In this document: in pieces, positions 32,962-42,014 of the stretch
How positions within the stretch are numbered: position 1 is the stretch's first letter
How the letters are laid out: each line of letters starts with the position of its first letter
NCBI GenBank assembly: GCA_035695065.1
Contig: DASSEW010000067.1
Location: 5,036-69,035 of the forward strand
Length of the DNA: 64,000 nucleotides
Direction: 5' to 3'
DNA from: 66-474 sp035695065
GTDB taxonomy: Bacteria > Pseudomonadota > Gammaproteobacteria > Xanthomonadales > Rhodanobacteraceae
Translations under genes and position numbers: made by a program
Notes under the pieces: model-generated
What the model saw: only the letters and a program-made list of their open reading frames with translations
Database searches by the model: none
What the model was told of the DNA's origin: nothing

Positions 32962-34548
32962 ATGCATTCTTTTCGCAAGCACGCCCTGACCGTGGCGCTC
33001 GGTCTTGCCCTGAGCGCGGGTTCCGCGTTCGCCGTTGCGGCTCCGATTTCGCAGAACGTCGCGATCGCGCATGCCACGAGCATGCAAGCTGGTGACATGG
33101 TCACCGGCGCACTGCCGATATCGCATTCGCTGCACGTGACCGTCGCGCTAACGTTACGCAATGAGTCGCAACTGGACGCGGCCATCGCGCAACATCACGT
33201 GATGTCGCAGCAGCAGTTCATGGCCGACCACGCACCCACCGCCGCGCAGGCGCAGGCCGTGGCGGATTTCCTGAGCCAGGCCGGCTTCCACAACGTGACG
33301 ATCGCGCCGAACCGGCTGCTGGTTTCCGGTGATGCGCCGGCTGGCCTGGTGCAGCGCGCGTTCAACACGCAAATGGTGTCGGTGCACACGCATGACGGTC
33401 GTGCGGCGTTCGCCAACAGCAGCGATATCGTTGTTCCGGCTTCGCTGCGTGGTTCGGTGAAGGCGGTGCTCGGCTTGCAGACCGTGCACGTGCCGCATCT
33501 GTTCAAGGGCAAACCCGGCGGTGGTGGTGGCGGCGGCTCCATCATCGGCCATGATCCGATGGAGTTCTCCGGCCTCTACGGCGGCAGCGGCCTGCCGACC
33601 GGCTCGGGCGTGTCCGTCGGCATCATCACCAACGGTGACCTCAGCGCCACGCTGAGCGACCTCAACCAGTTCACATCGTCGCACGGGCTCGCCGCGGTGA
33701 GCACGCAGATCGTCAACACCGACGGTACGGGAACCGATACCAGCGGCACCGCCGAATGGGACCTGGACAGCCAGGACATCCTCGGCATGGCGGGCGGCCA
33801 GATCGGAAAAATCATTTTCTACAACATCCCGACGCTGGCGAACTCGAGCATGGTGGACGACTTCAACACCGTGGTCAGCGCCAACGCGGTGAAGGTGATC
33901 AACGTTTCGCTGGGCGAGTGCGAAACGTCGGCGAAGAACGACGGCTCCGCCGCGGCGGCGGACAACATCTTCAAGCAGGCCGTCGCGCAGGGCCAGACCT
34001 TCTCGGTGTCCACGGGCGACTCGGGTTCCAACGAGTGCACCAAGAGCCCCAGCGGCACCACGCCGAGCTGGCCTGCCAGTTCGCCTTACGTCGTGGCCGT
34101 GGGCGGCACCACGCTCAACGCCACGACCACCACGTGGCAGGGCGAAACCGTGTGGTCGAGCACGGGCGGCAGCCCCAGCACCTTCGAGCCGATGCCGAGC
34201 TGGCAGGTGGGCGTGGGCCAGAACGCCGGCCACACCACGCGCGGGCTGCCCGACATCGCCTTCGATGCCGATCCCAACAGCGGCTCCAAGATCATCGTCA
34301 ACGGCAGCCTCGCGCAGTATGGCGGCACCAGCCTCTCGTCACCGCTGTTCGTCGGGTTCTGGGCACGCATGATCGCGGCCAAGGGCACGGGCATCGGCTT
34401 CGCCGCGCCGAAGCTCTATGCATTGCCCTCCACGGCGTTCCACGACGTCGTGTCGGGCAGCAATGGCGGTGAATCCGCGGCGCCGGGCTGGGATTACACC
34501 ACCGGCTTCGGCAGCATCATCATGAACAAGGCTTCCACTTCGCTCTGA
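32962..34548 (+). CDS. Secreted S53 (sedolisin-type) peptidase, third paralogue
   Basis: A 528-aa secreted peptidase. It has a signal peptide (ALTVALGLALSAGSAFA), a prodomain (HSLHVTVALTLRNESQL; NVTIAPNRLLVSGDAP is nearly identical to the first paralogue), then a run of glycines (KPGGGGGGGS) at the prodomain-catalytic junction. Glu265 and Asp269 lie in AEWDLDSQD, Asp353 in STGDSGSNEC and Ser457 in GGTSLSSPLF. GAGGGA precedes the ATG. It is closest to the catalytic part of the first paralogue, suggesting local duplication. Confidence 0.95.
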   Translation: MHSFRKHALTVALGLALSAGSAFAVAAPISQNVAIAHATSMQAGDMVTGALPISHSLHVTVALTLRNESQLDAAIAQHHVMSQQQFMADHAPTAAQAQAVADFLSQAGFHNVTIAPNRLLVSGDAPAGLVQRAFNTQMVSVHTHDGRAAFANSSDIVVPASLRGSVKAVLGLQTVHVPHLFKGKPGGGGGGGSIIGHDPMEFSGLYGGSGLPTGSGVSVGIITNGDLSATLSDLNQFTSSHGLAAVSTQIVNTDGTGTDTSGTAEWDLDSQDILGMAGGQIGKIIFYNIPTLANSSMVDDFNTVVSANAVKVINVSLGECETSAKNDGSAAAADNIFKQAVAQGQTFSVSTGDSGSNECTKSPSGTTPSWPASSPYVVAVGGTTLNATTTTWQGETVWSSTGGSPSTFEPMPSWQVGVGQNAGHTTRGLPDIAFDADPNSGSKIIVNGSLAQYGGTSLSSPLFVGFWARMIAAKGTGIGFAAPKLYALPSTAFHDVVSGSNGGESAAPGWDYTTGFGSIIMNKASTSL

Positions 34549-34577
34549 AGCGCGACTGCCTTCGTAGCTTGTAGCCT

Positions 34578-34607
34578 GGAGCCCGGCTTCGCGCCGGGCT
34601 CCTTTTT
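34578..34607 (+). terminator. Intrinsic terminator after the third S53 gene
   Basis: GGAGCCCGGC-TTCGC-GCCGGGCTCC followed by TTTTT: a perfect 10-bp stem. Confidence 0.93.
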
Positions 34608-34638
34608 GTGGAGACCCTGCGCAACCGCGGCTGGCCTT

Positions 34639-35127
34639 TTACGAGAGCGATTCGAAGCGATTGGCCTCGCGATTCTTGCGCACGTGTTGCGGATCCCAGA
34701 CGCGGCCGTTCATCGCGATCCACACGCCATCTGCCGCGGTCTGCACCGCGCCCACCGCGCAGCCGATGTTGAACACCGCATCCGACCCCTGGAACCGCGC
34801 GGGATTCAATGCGCCGGTCAGCACGATCACCTTCCCGGCGATCCCCTCCAACGCGCGCGCGGTCTCCACCATGGTGTCGGTGCCGTGCGTCACCAGCACG
34901 TGCCGGTGCGGCTGCTGTTCGATGGCCTTGCGGATCGCCGCGCGATCGACATCGAGCATGTCCAGGCTGTCCTTGCGCAGGACGGGGACGACTTCGAACT
35001 CGAACGCCACGCCCAGTTGCGCGAGGATCTCGCCGATCTGCGGCGCGCCGATCTGGTAATCGGACTTCGCGTCGAAATACACCTTGTCGATGGTGCCGCC
35101 GGTGGTGATCACGGTGAGGTGCTGCAT
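34639..35127 (-). CDS. Single-domain asparaginase-like protein
   Basis: A 162-aa protein with both threonine motifs of the asparaginase N-terminal domain: ITTGGTIDKVYFD at the N-terminus and VTHGTDTMVETAR at ~residues 79-91, plus VLTGALNPARF. The C-terminal domain of ordinary ~330-aa asparaginases, which completes the active site of a neighbouring subunit, is missing. It may be a stand-alone family or an inactive relative. No signal peptide. Divergent from yajC. Confidence 0.85.
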   Translation of the reverse strand: MQHLTVITTGGTIDKVYFDAKSDYQIGAPQIGEILAQLGVAFEFEVVPVLRKDSLDMLDVDRAAIRKAIEQQPHRHVLVTHGTDTMVETARALEGIAGKVIVLTGALNPARFQGSDAVFNIGCAVGAVQTAADGVWIAMNGRVWDPQHVRKNREANRFESLS

Positions 35128-35289
35128 GGATGTATGCCCGGTTCGATCAACGCACGATTATCGCAAAGCCCCGCCATGCCCGTCACCGCGTTGTGGCCCA
35201 TTTCCATGCGCCCGGCAACGCGGCATGGCATAATCCGCCGTCTTTTTGCAGGCCCGTCATGTACATGGCGGCCACAACGTGGAGTTCCG

Positions 35290-35628
35290 ATGAGCTTTTC
35301 CCTGATTTCCCAGGCCCACGCGGCTGCGGCCCCCGCCGCGGCGGCCGCGCCCGGCAACCCGTTCCTCACTTTCCTGCCGCTGCTGATACTGTTCGGCGTG
35401 TTCTATTTCATGCTGATCCGCCCGCAGATGAAGCGGCAGAAGGAAGTGCGCACCATGCTCGGCCAGCTGGCCCGGAACGACGAGGTGATCGCCGCGGGCA
35501 TCGCCGGGCGCGTGGACGAGGTGGGCGAATCGTTCTGCACCGTCGAGATCGCGCCGAACGTGAAGATCCGCGTGCAGAAGGGCGCGATCACGCAGGTGTT
35601 GCCCAAGGGCACTCTCAAGTCTTCCTGA
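35290..35628 (+). CDS. yajC: Preprotein translocase accessory subunit YajC
   Basis: A 112-aa single-pass membrane protein: an Ala-rich N-terminus, the helix FLTFLPLLILFGVFYFMLIRP, then QMKRQKEVRTMLGQLARNDEVI and a small cytoplasmic domain (GIAGRVDEV). It forms a complex with SecDF. GGAG lies just ahead of the ATG. The usual queA-tgt genes are not upstream; instead a divergent asparaginase-like gene is. Confidence 0.95.
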   Translation: MSFSLISQAHAAAAPAAAAAPGNPFLTFLPLLILFGVFYFMLIRPQMKRQKEVRTMLGQLARNDEVIAAGIAGRVDEVGESFCTVEIAPNVKIRVQKGAITQVLPKGTLKSS

Positions 35629-35669
35629 TTGTCGAAGATGCCGACGAAAGCATCCGGTAACCATCATCC

Positions 35670-37526
35670 ATGACCGACTTTCCCCGCTGGAAATACGCGC
35701 TGGTCGCGATCGTGCTCGCGCTCGGCCTGCTCTACGCATCGCCCAACATCTTCCGTCCGCAGCCCGCGGTGCAGATCTCGGCCAATCGTGGCGCGACGGT
35801 CGACGCCGCGCTGCAGAAGAAGGTCGAGACCACGCTGACGCAGGCCAAGATCCCCTACCAGGACGTCGAGATCCAGGGCGATCGCCTGCTGGCGCGGTTC
35901 GCCAACACCGACGTGCAATTGCGCGGCTCCGACACGCTGCGCCTCGCACTTGGCGACGACTACACGGTAGCGCTGAACCTTGCGACGACCGTGCCCTCGT
36001 GGCTGCAATCCATCGGCGCGCACGCGATGCCGCTCGGCCTCGACTTGCAGGGCGGCGTGCACTTCCTGATGCAGGTGGACCAGAACGCGGTGCTGCTGAA
36101 GCAGCAGCAGCGTTACCTGGATGACATCCGCTCGGTGCTGCGCGACAAGAAGATCCACTACGACTCGGTGACGCCGAGCGGGCAGGGCGTGCAGGTGGTG
36201 TTGAAGACCAGCGCCGACCGCGACGCTGCGGCCACTGCGATCACCACCGACGCGCCGGACCTGGTGCTCAACAACGTCACCACGCCCGGTGGCGCGCCCG
36301 CGCTGCAGGCCAACATCAAGCCGGACAAGCTGCGCGAGCTGGCCGAGAACACCATCCGCCAGAACGTCACCACGCTGCGCAACCGCATCAACGTGCTCGG
36401 CGTGTCGGAGCCGGTGATCCAGCAGCAGGGCGAATCGCGCATCGTGGTGGAACTGCCGGGCGTGCAGGACACCGCCCAGGCCAAGAAGATCCTCGGTGCC
36501 ACCGCCACGCTGGAATACCACGCGGTGGACACCAACGTGAACCCGGTGGAAGCCGAGCGCACCGGCAACGTGCCGCCGGAGGATCGGCTCTACAAGATGA
36601 AGAGCGGCCAGCCGATCGTGCTGAAGAAGAAGACGATCGTCAGCGGCGACGAGCTGGTGGACGCAAGCCAGGGTTATGACCAGCAGACCGGCCAGCCGGA
36701 CGTCAACGTCGAGCTGAACTCCGCCGGCGCCAAGAAGATGCTGGATTTCACCACCCAGAACGTCGGCAAGCCGATGGCGGTGGTGTACATCGAACGCGTG
36801 CCGGAAACCAAGCTCGTCAACGGCAAGGAAGTGCATTCTTCCAAGACCACCGAGGAAGTGATCAGCAGCGCGACCGTGCAAGGCGTGTTCGGCAAGCGCT
36901 TCCAGACGACCGGCCTCGGCCAGCAGGAAGCGCAGACGCTGGCGGTGCTGTTGCGTTCCGGTTCGCTGGCCGCGCCGGTGGACATCGTCGAGCAGCGCGT
37001 GATCGGTCCCTCGCTCGGCCAGGACAACATCCAGAAGGGCGAGCGTGCGGTGATCCTCGGCCTGGTGCTGGTGCTCGCGGCCGCCGCGATCTACTACAAG
37101 TTGTTCGGCCTCGTGGCCGACGTGGCGCTGTTCTTCAACCTGGTGATCCTGATCGCGATCATGTCGGCGATCGGCGTGACGCTGACCATGCCCGGCATCG
37201 CCGGTATCGTGCTGACGCTCGGCATGTCCATCGACGCGAACGTGCTGATCTGCGAGCGCGTCCGCGAGGAACTGCGCAACGGCTCGACGCCGCTTGCCTC
37301 CATCCGCGCAGGCTACGAAAAGGCGTGGTCCACCATTCTGGACGCCAACGTCACCCACCTGCTGGCGGCGCTCGGCCTGATGACTCTGGGCTCCGGCGCG
37401 ATCAAGGGCTTCGGCGTGACCTTGTTCATCGGTATCCTCACTTCGCTGTTCACTTCGGTGACCGTGACGCACGCGATCACCGCGGCGATCCACGGCGGCC
37501 GCAAGTTGAAGACGCTGTCGGTTTGA
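35670..37526 (+). CDS. secD: Protein translocase subunit SecD
   Basis: A 618-aa RND-type subunit that uses the proton gradient to pull secreted proteins through SecYEG. It has an N-terminal membrane helix (YALVAIVLALGLLYASPNIF), the conserved LGLDLQGGVHFLMQVD, a large periplasmic part and five C-terminal helices with ILTLGMSIDANVLICERVREELR (the conserved D in SIDANV). It starts 41 bp after yajC. SecF follows after a 94-bp gap that contains a REP pair. Confidence 0.97.
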   Translation: MTDFPRWKYALVAIVLALGLLYASPNIFRPQPAVQISANRGATVDAALQKKVETTLTQAKIPYQDVEIQGDRLLARFANTDVQLRGSDTLRLALGDDYTVALNLATTVPSWLQSIGAHAMPLGLDLQGGVHFLMQVDQNAVLLKQQQRYLDDIRSVLRDKKIHYDSVTPSGQGVQVVLKTSADRDAAATAITTDAPDLVLNNVTTPGGAPALQANIKPDKLRELAENTIRQNVTTLRNRINVLGVSEPVIQQQGESRIVVELPGVQDTAQAKKILGATATLEYHAVDTNVNPVEAERTGNVPPEDRLYKMKSGQPIVLKKKTIVSGDELVDASQGYDQQTGQPDVNVELNSAGAKKMLDFTTQNVGKPMAVVYIERVPETKLVNGKEVHSSKTTEEVISSATVQGVFGKRFQTTGLGQQEAQTLAVLLRSGSLAAPVDIVEQRVIGPSLGQDNIQKGERAVILGLVLVLAAAAIYYKLFGLVADVALFFNLVILIAIMSAIGVTLTMPGIAGIVLTLGMSIDANVLICERVREELRNGSTPLASIRAGYEKAWSTILDANVTHLLAALGLMTLGSGAIKGFGVTLFIGILTSLFTSVTVTHAITAAIHGGRKLKTLSV

Positions 37527-37556
37527 AAGAACCTCTCCGGCACCGGAAGGTTGGAC

Positions 37557-37606
37557 GTAGGGCGGACATTGTCCGCCGCTGTTCCGGCGGGCGATGCCCG
37601 CCCTAC
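37557..37606. repeat. GTAG-tipped REP pair between secD and secF
   Basis: GTAGGGCGGACATTGTCCGCC and the inverted GGCGGGCGATGCCCGCCCTAC are nearly adjacent. The right end is 14 bases from the secF ATG, so a strong hairpin sits inside a translocase operon transcript. Confidence 0.9.
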
Positions 37607-37620
37607 ATTTGAGATGTTTC

Positions 37621-38583
37621 ATGGAAATCTTCGATCCCCACAGCAACATCAACTTCCTGCGCTGGCGGAACATCAGCATCACCATTTCGGCGATCCTGGT
37701 GATCCTCTCGATCCTTGCGATCACGGTGCGCGGCCTTAACTACGGGCTGGACTTCACCGGCGGCGTGCTGATCGAGGCGAGCTACCAGAAGCCCGTCGAT
37801 ACCGGCGAGGTGCGCGACGCCTTGGCGGCCGCGCACTTCGACAACGCGGTGGTGCAAAGCCTCGGCGGCACGCGCGACATCTCGATCCGCCTGCAGCCCA
37901 AGGCCGATCCGGCCGCGATCCAGAACGGCCAGTTCAAGGTGGACAAGGTGGCCGCGGATGTCATGGCGGCGCTGAAAGCCAAGCGCTCCGACGTCAGCCT
38001 GAAGCAACCGCCGGACTTCATCGGCCCGCAGGTGGGCGCCGAGCTGCGCAACACCGGCATCATCGCCGTGATCGTGGTGATCCTCCTCATCATGGTCTAT
38101 CTCGGGCTTCGATTCGAAAAGCGCTTCGCGGTCGCGGCGGTGGCCAGTGAATTCCACGACACCCTGATCACGGTCGGCATCATCGCCGCCGTGCAGCGCG
38201 AGTTCGACATGACCGTGCTGGCCTCGGTGCTGGCCGTGGTCGGCTACTCGATCAACGACAAGGTGGTGGTGTTCGACCGCGTGCGCGAGCTGTTCCGCCT
38301 GACCCGCAAGGCCGAGCCGGTGGACATCCTCAACCGCGCGATCAACAGCACGTTGTCGCGAACGATCATCACCTCGCTGTTCACCGGCATCACCATGGCC
38401 GCGCTGTATTTCTTCGGCGGTTCGGCGGTGCATGGCTTCGCGATCACGATGCTGATCGGCATCCTGGTGGGCACGCTGTCGTCGATCTTCTTCGCCAACC
38501 CGATCCTGCTGTGGCTGGGCGTGTCGAAGAAGGACCTGATGCCGGTGACGAAGGAGAACCCGGAGCTGGCGAGAAGGCCGTGA
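37621..38583 (+). CDS. secF: Protein translocase subunit SecF
   Basis: A 320-aa RND-type partner of SecD. It has an N-terminal helix, LNYGLDFTGGVLIEASY (the conserved DFTGG), and five C-terminal helices including VLAVVGYSINDKVVVFDRVRE and FALTMLIG-like FAITMLIGILVGTLSSIF. The segment normally reading HD at the start of the second helix group is SEFHDTLITVG here. The start is ATG with GAGAT close ahead; upstream sequence in frame is REP-derived. Confidence 0.96.
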   Translation: MEIFDPHSNINFLRWRNISITISAILVILSILAITVRGLNYGLDFTGGVLIEASYQKPVDTGEVRDALAAAHFDNAVVQSLGGTRDISIRLQPKADPAAIQNGQFKVDKVAADVMAALKAKRSDVSLKQPPDFIGPQVGAELRNTGIIAVIVVILLIMVYLGLRFEKRFAVAAVASEFHDTLITVGIIAAVQREFDMTVLASVLAVVGYSINDKVVVFDRVRELFRLTRKAEPVDILNRAINSTLSRTIITSLFTGITMAALYFFGGSAVHGFAITMLIGILVGTLSSIFFANPILLWLGVSKKDLMPVTKENPELARRP

Positions 38584-38620
38584 ACCCCTCTCCCCTCGGG
38601 AGAGGGGCAGAGGTGAGGGT
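38584..38620. repeat. Dispersed palindromic repeat, inverted copy, after secF
   Basis: ACCCCTCTCCCCTCGGGAGA...GTGAGGGT, the reverse-oriented counterpart of the element at 803-838. A partial copy (CTCTCCCGGAGGGAGAAGG) follows at about 38708. Confidence 0.8.
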
Positions 38621-38736
38621 TCGGGTATTTGGGTTCTTGCAGCTTGCGCCAGACCTGAACCTCATCCGGCGCTTCGCGCCACCACGAGATCTGGCCATGG
38701 ATGGCAGCTCTCCCGGAGGGAGAAGGAACGCAATAG

Positions 38737-38766
38737 AAAAACGCCGCGCTTTCGCGCGGCGTTTTT
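38737..38766. terminator. Bidirectional terminator between secF and the M13 peptidase gene
   Basis: AAAAA-CGCCGCGC-TTTC-GCGCGGCG-TTTTT: an 8-bp stem with A- and T-runs on both sides, serving two convergent genes. Confidence 0.92.
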
Positions 38767-38794
38767 GTTTGCGTTTGCTGCCTTCCGTGGCGCT

Positions 38795-38824
38795 GGATCC
38801 CGGCCAATCCGTGGCCGGGATGAC
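38795..38824. repeat. Palindromic GGATCCCGGCC...GGCCGGGATGAC element
   Basis: An imperfect palindrome GGATCCCGGCC-AATCCGT-GGCCGGGA in the gap before the M13 peptidase stop. A related CATTCCGGC...GGCCGG arm occurs in the leuS-lptE gap. Confidence 0.5.
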
Positions 38825-38833
38825 GTCGCTTTC

Positions 38834-40882
38834 TTACCAGATCTTCACCTGCTTGTCGCCACCACGCACCATCTTGTCGCCCGCCTTGCACTGGAACGCC
38901 TCGGCGAACTGCGGCATGTTGGACGGCGCCGCAATCGCGCGGATCTTGGCGGGCGAGTGCGGGTCGACGTTGAGCATCAGCTCGGCGGTCTTCTCGCGCG
39001 AATCGCCGCGCCACACGCGTGCCCAGTTCAGGAAGAAGCGCTGGTCTTCGGTCATGCCGCCGATCTTCTCGTTGGCTTCCTTCGGGTCCTGCTTCAGCGC
39101 GGTCTGCAGCGCGTCGTAGGCGATGTTCAGGCCGCCGAGGTCGGCGATGTTCTCGCCCAGGGTCAACTGGCCGTTGACGTGCAGGTCCGGCTTGCCCGGG
39201 ATCGGCGTGTAGGCATCGAACTGCTTGACCAGCTTGCCGGTGCGCGCCTTGAACTGCGCCTCGTCCTGCTTGGTCCACCAGTTCTTGCGATTGCCGTTGC
39301 CGTCGAACTGGCTGCCCTGGTCGTCGAAGCCATGGCTGGCCTCGTGGCCGATCACCGCACCGATGCCGCCGTAGTTGAGCGCGTCGTCGTAGCTGGCGTC
39401 GAAGAACGGCGGCTGCAGGATCGCGGCCGGGAAGTTGATCGTGTTGTCGGTCGGGTTGTAATAGGCGTTGACCGTCTGCGGCGTCATGCCCCATTCCTTG
39501 CGGTCGGTCTTCTTGCCGATCTTGCCGATGTCGTAGTGGTAGTTGTACTTGGCCGCCGCGGACACGTTGGCGAAGTAGTTGTCCGGCACGATGGTCAGGC
39601 CGCTCCAATCGCGCCACTCGCCCGGATCGGGGTAGCCGATCTTCGGCAGGAACAGCTTCCACTTCTCGATCGCCTTGGCCTTGGTTTCCGGGCTCATCCA
39701 GTCGAGGTGCTCGATGCGGTTGCGCAACGAGTCGCGGATGTTGGAAACCAGTTGCTCGGCGCGGGCCTTGGATTCGGGCGGGAAGTACTTGGCGACGTAC
39801 AGCTCGCCCAGCGCCATGCCCATGCCGTCATTCACTTCGCCCAGCACGCGCTTCCAGCGCGGCTTCTGCTCGGGCTGGCCGGCCAGGGTCTTGTTGTGGA
39901 ACTCGAAGTGATTGGTCTGGAAAGCATCGCTCAGCACCGGCGAGGCCGTGTCGATGGTGTGGAAGCGCAGGTATGCCTGCCACTGTGAAACCGGCGCGCT
40001 GGCGATCAGCTGGTCCATCTCGGCGAAGAACTTCGGCTGCGACAGCGAGAAGCCCTTGCCCGCATTGATGCCGTTGGTCTGGAAGAACTTCTCCCAGCTG
40101 AAATGCGGCGTCACCTTGTCGGCGTCGGCGACGCTGACGAAGTGGTATTCGTTGTCGAGGTTGCGCAGCTCGGTCGGGGCCAGCGACGCCTTGGCGAGCG
40201 AGGTCTCGAACGCCATCACCTGGTCGGCCTGCTGCTTGGCGTCCGCGGCGCTCACGCCGGTCATCTGCAGCGTCTTGGCGATGTAGGCCACGTACGCCGC
40301 GCGCAGATCCTTGTACTTCGGATCGAAGTAGTAGTCGCGGGTCGGCAGGCCCAGGCCATCCTGGAAGGCGAAGCCGATCTGGTTGGTCGCGTCCTGGAAA
40401 TCCGCGCCGGAGCCGAACGAGAACACGTACGGCCAGCCCTCGTTGAAGCTGGCGTCGAGGAAATTCACCACGTCGCCGCCGTTCTTCAGCGCGGCGATCT
40501 GCGCGAGTCGCGGCTTGATCGGATCGAAGCCGGCCTCGTTGATCGCCGCCGCGTCCATGCCGGAGGCGTAATAGCGGCCGAGCTTCTGCTCGATCGAACC
40601 GGCCTTGGCATGCGCGGCATTCTTCGCCGCGTTCTCGAGGATGTCGTGCTGTTCGGAGCGGCTCTTTTCCGCGAGCACGTTGAAGGCGCCCCAGCGGGTC
40701 TGGTCGGCGGGGATCGGATTGGCCGCGACCCACTTGGCGTTGACGTAGCCGTTGAAGTCGTTGCACGGCTGGATGGTCTTGGACAGCTCGCTCATGTCGA
40801 AGTTGTCGGCCGCATGCGCCGCGCCGATGCCGAGCGCAACGCTCATGGCCAGAACCAACGGCTTGAACAGGGGCTTGTTCAT
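38834..40882 (-). CDS. Secreted M13 family metallopeptidase (neprilysin/PepO-like)
   Basis: A 682-aa zinc endopeptidase with a signal peptide (LVLAMSVALGIGAAHA) and an N-terminal M13 domain beginning CNDFNGYVNAKWVAANPIP. The catalytic domain carries VIGHEASHGFDDQG (HExxH, ~residue 510) and the third zinc ligand in GENIADLGGLNIAYDA (~575). The C-terminus shows the family's closing Cys and aromatic end (CKAGDKMVRGGDKQVKIW). GAGGAATCC precedes the ATG. It probably degrades peptides in the periplasm. Confidence 0.95.
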   Translation of the reverse strand: MNKPLFKPLVLAMSVALGIGAAHAADNFDMSELSKTIQPCNDFNGYVNAKWVAANPIPADQTRWGAFNVLAEKSRSEQHDILENAAKNAAHAKAGSIEQKLGRYYASGMDAAAINEAGFDPIKPRLAQIAALKNGGDVVNFLDASFNEGWPYVFSFGSGADFQDATNQIGFAFQDGLGLPTRDYYFDPKYKDLRAAYVAYIAKTLQMTGVSAADAKQQADQVMAFETSLAKASLAPTELRNLDNEYHFVSVADADKVTPHFSWEKFFQTNGINAGKGFSLSQPKFFAEMDQLIASAPVSQWQAYLRFHTIDTASPVLSDAFQTNHFEFHNKTLAGQPEQKPRWKRVLGEVNDGMGMALGELYVAKYFPPESKARAEQLVSNIRDSLRNRIEHLDWMSPETKAKAIEKWKLFLPKIGYPDPGEWRDWSGLTIVPDNYFANVSAAAKYNYHYDIGKIGKKTDRKEWGMTPQTVNAYYNPTDNTINFPAAILQPPFFDASYDDALNYGGIGAVIGHEASHGFDDQGSQFDGNGNRKNWWTKQDEAQFKARTGKLVKQFDAYTPIPGKPDLHVNGQLTLGENIADLGGLNIAYDALQTALKQDPKEANEKIGGMTEDQRFFLNWARVWRGDSREKTAELMLNVDPHSPAKIRAIAAPSNMPQFAEAFQCKAGDKMVRGGDKQVKIW

Positions 40883-40948
40883 GGATTCCTCGATAAGGGT
40901 GGACAGAAGTTGGGCAGAACGTGACGTATCACCGCCCCTCGGAGCGGC

Positions 40949-40966
40949 TCAAACTCGGCCAGCCTA
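40949..40966 (-). promoter_or_regulatory. Putative promoter element of the M13 peptidase gene
   Basis: Read on the minus strand: TAGGCT followed directly by GGCCGAGTTTGA. The same 12-base string follows a TACACT box upstream of the DEAD-box helicase (45122-45139). No convincing -35 box. Confidence 0.35.
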
Positions 40967-41115
40967 GGCTGACAACCGGCCGATCATACAGTGTCGAAGG
41001 TCAGGGCCCGGAACGCCGCCCATGTCGCGGATCGGCCGGATTTGGCGTTCCTGTATTTGCGGTCGACGCCAAGGGGGTTGCCGGCCGCCATTCAAACCAA
41101 CCTGAGGAGAGCAAC

Positions 41116-41931
41116 ATGCATCCGAAAGCCCGAATGATGGCTTTCCCGCTGCTCATTGCCGGAAGCGCGGCGCTCGCGGCCGCGCCGCGCGATCCCCGGC
41201 TCCACGCCGCGGATTTGCTGCCCAAGTCGGGCGCGCTGCAACAGCATCGCCTGGTCCAGTCCGCGGCGGGGCCGCTGATCTCGAATGCCGACGTGGGCGA
41301 CGCCGACTCGTTCGGGCGCAACGTGACCTATGCAGGATTGGCGCAGACCGGCCAGGTGATCCTGCAGGAGGATTGTTCGATCGTGACCGGGCTGGGGCCG
41401 GACGATCGCTGCGTCACCGTGAATGCGCAGCCGGCGTCCACATCCTTCAGCTTCAACGACCTCGGCCGCATGACCTTGCCCGCCAGGAGCACGAATGACC
41501 TGCTGTGCTTCCACTCCACCACGTTCCAGACCTGGCAGTTCTTCAATGAAACGGGTTCCGCCAGCCAGGCGGCGATTCGCTATACCGAAAGCATCACGAT
41601 CGAAAATCCGCTGCTCGACGATCCATCGCTGATGGATCCCACCACCGGCCTGCCGTTCAACGGCTCCCTGACGGTGGGGATCGGCACCTCGCTGCTCGAT
41701 TTGGAGACGATGCAACCCGGTGACGACAAGGTGCGCAACGAAAACGTGACGCGCACTTGCCTCGGGGGCGCGATCAGCAAGCGCGCGCTGAGCGAGGACT
41801 ACGGCCTCCCCGACAGCGTCGTCAAGCAGTTCTTCAAGCAGCCCATGACGATCCGCTTGAACGTCAGCGGCCGGGCTTCGCTGGTCGTGGACTCCTCGTT
41901 GCTGTTCGGGGTTCGCATGTACGGCGATTGA
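41116..41931 (+). CDS. Secreted protein of unknown function
   Basis: A 271-aa protein with a signal peptide (MMAFPLLIAGSAALAAAP) and a beta-rich mature part containing four cysteines (EDCSIVTGLGPDDRC, LLCFHSTTFQTWQFF, TRTCLGG). It has an aromatic-rich centre and an RLNVSGRASLVVDSSLLFGVRM end. I do not recognise a family. GAGGAGAG lies ahead of the ATG. It stands alone, divergent from the M13 peptidase. Confidence 0.75.
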   Translation: MHPKARMMAFPLLIAGSAALAAAPRDPRLHAADLLPKSGALQQHRLVQSAAGPLISNADVGDADSFGRNVTYAGLAQTGQVILQEDCSIVTGLGPDDRCVTVNAQPASTSFSFNDLGRMTLPARSTNDLLCFHSTTFQTWQFFNETGSASQAAIRYTESITIENPLLDDPSLMDPTTGLPFNGSLTVGIGTSLLDLETMQPGDDKVRNENVTRTCLGGAISKRALSEDYGLPDSVVKQFFKQPMTIRLNVSGRASLVVDSSLLFGVRMYGD

Positions 41932-42014
41932 GCCGGGCCGCTGCAACCTGCCGCGGCGGCGCGATGCCGCCGCGGCCTGCATAATGCGCACGACCCTTTG
42001 CGAGGAGCGTGCGG

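Noticed and set aside
35664..37724. 686-codon antisense open frame over secD/secF
   Set aside because: Histidine/arginine-rich nonsense translation opposite well-supported secD and secF.
38684..38710. GGCCATGGATGGC as another constant-loop hairpin
   Set aside because: Only three clean stem pairs; could be a decayed copy but not distinguishable from chance.
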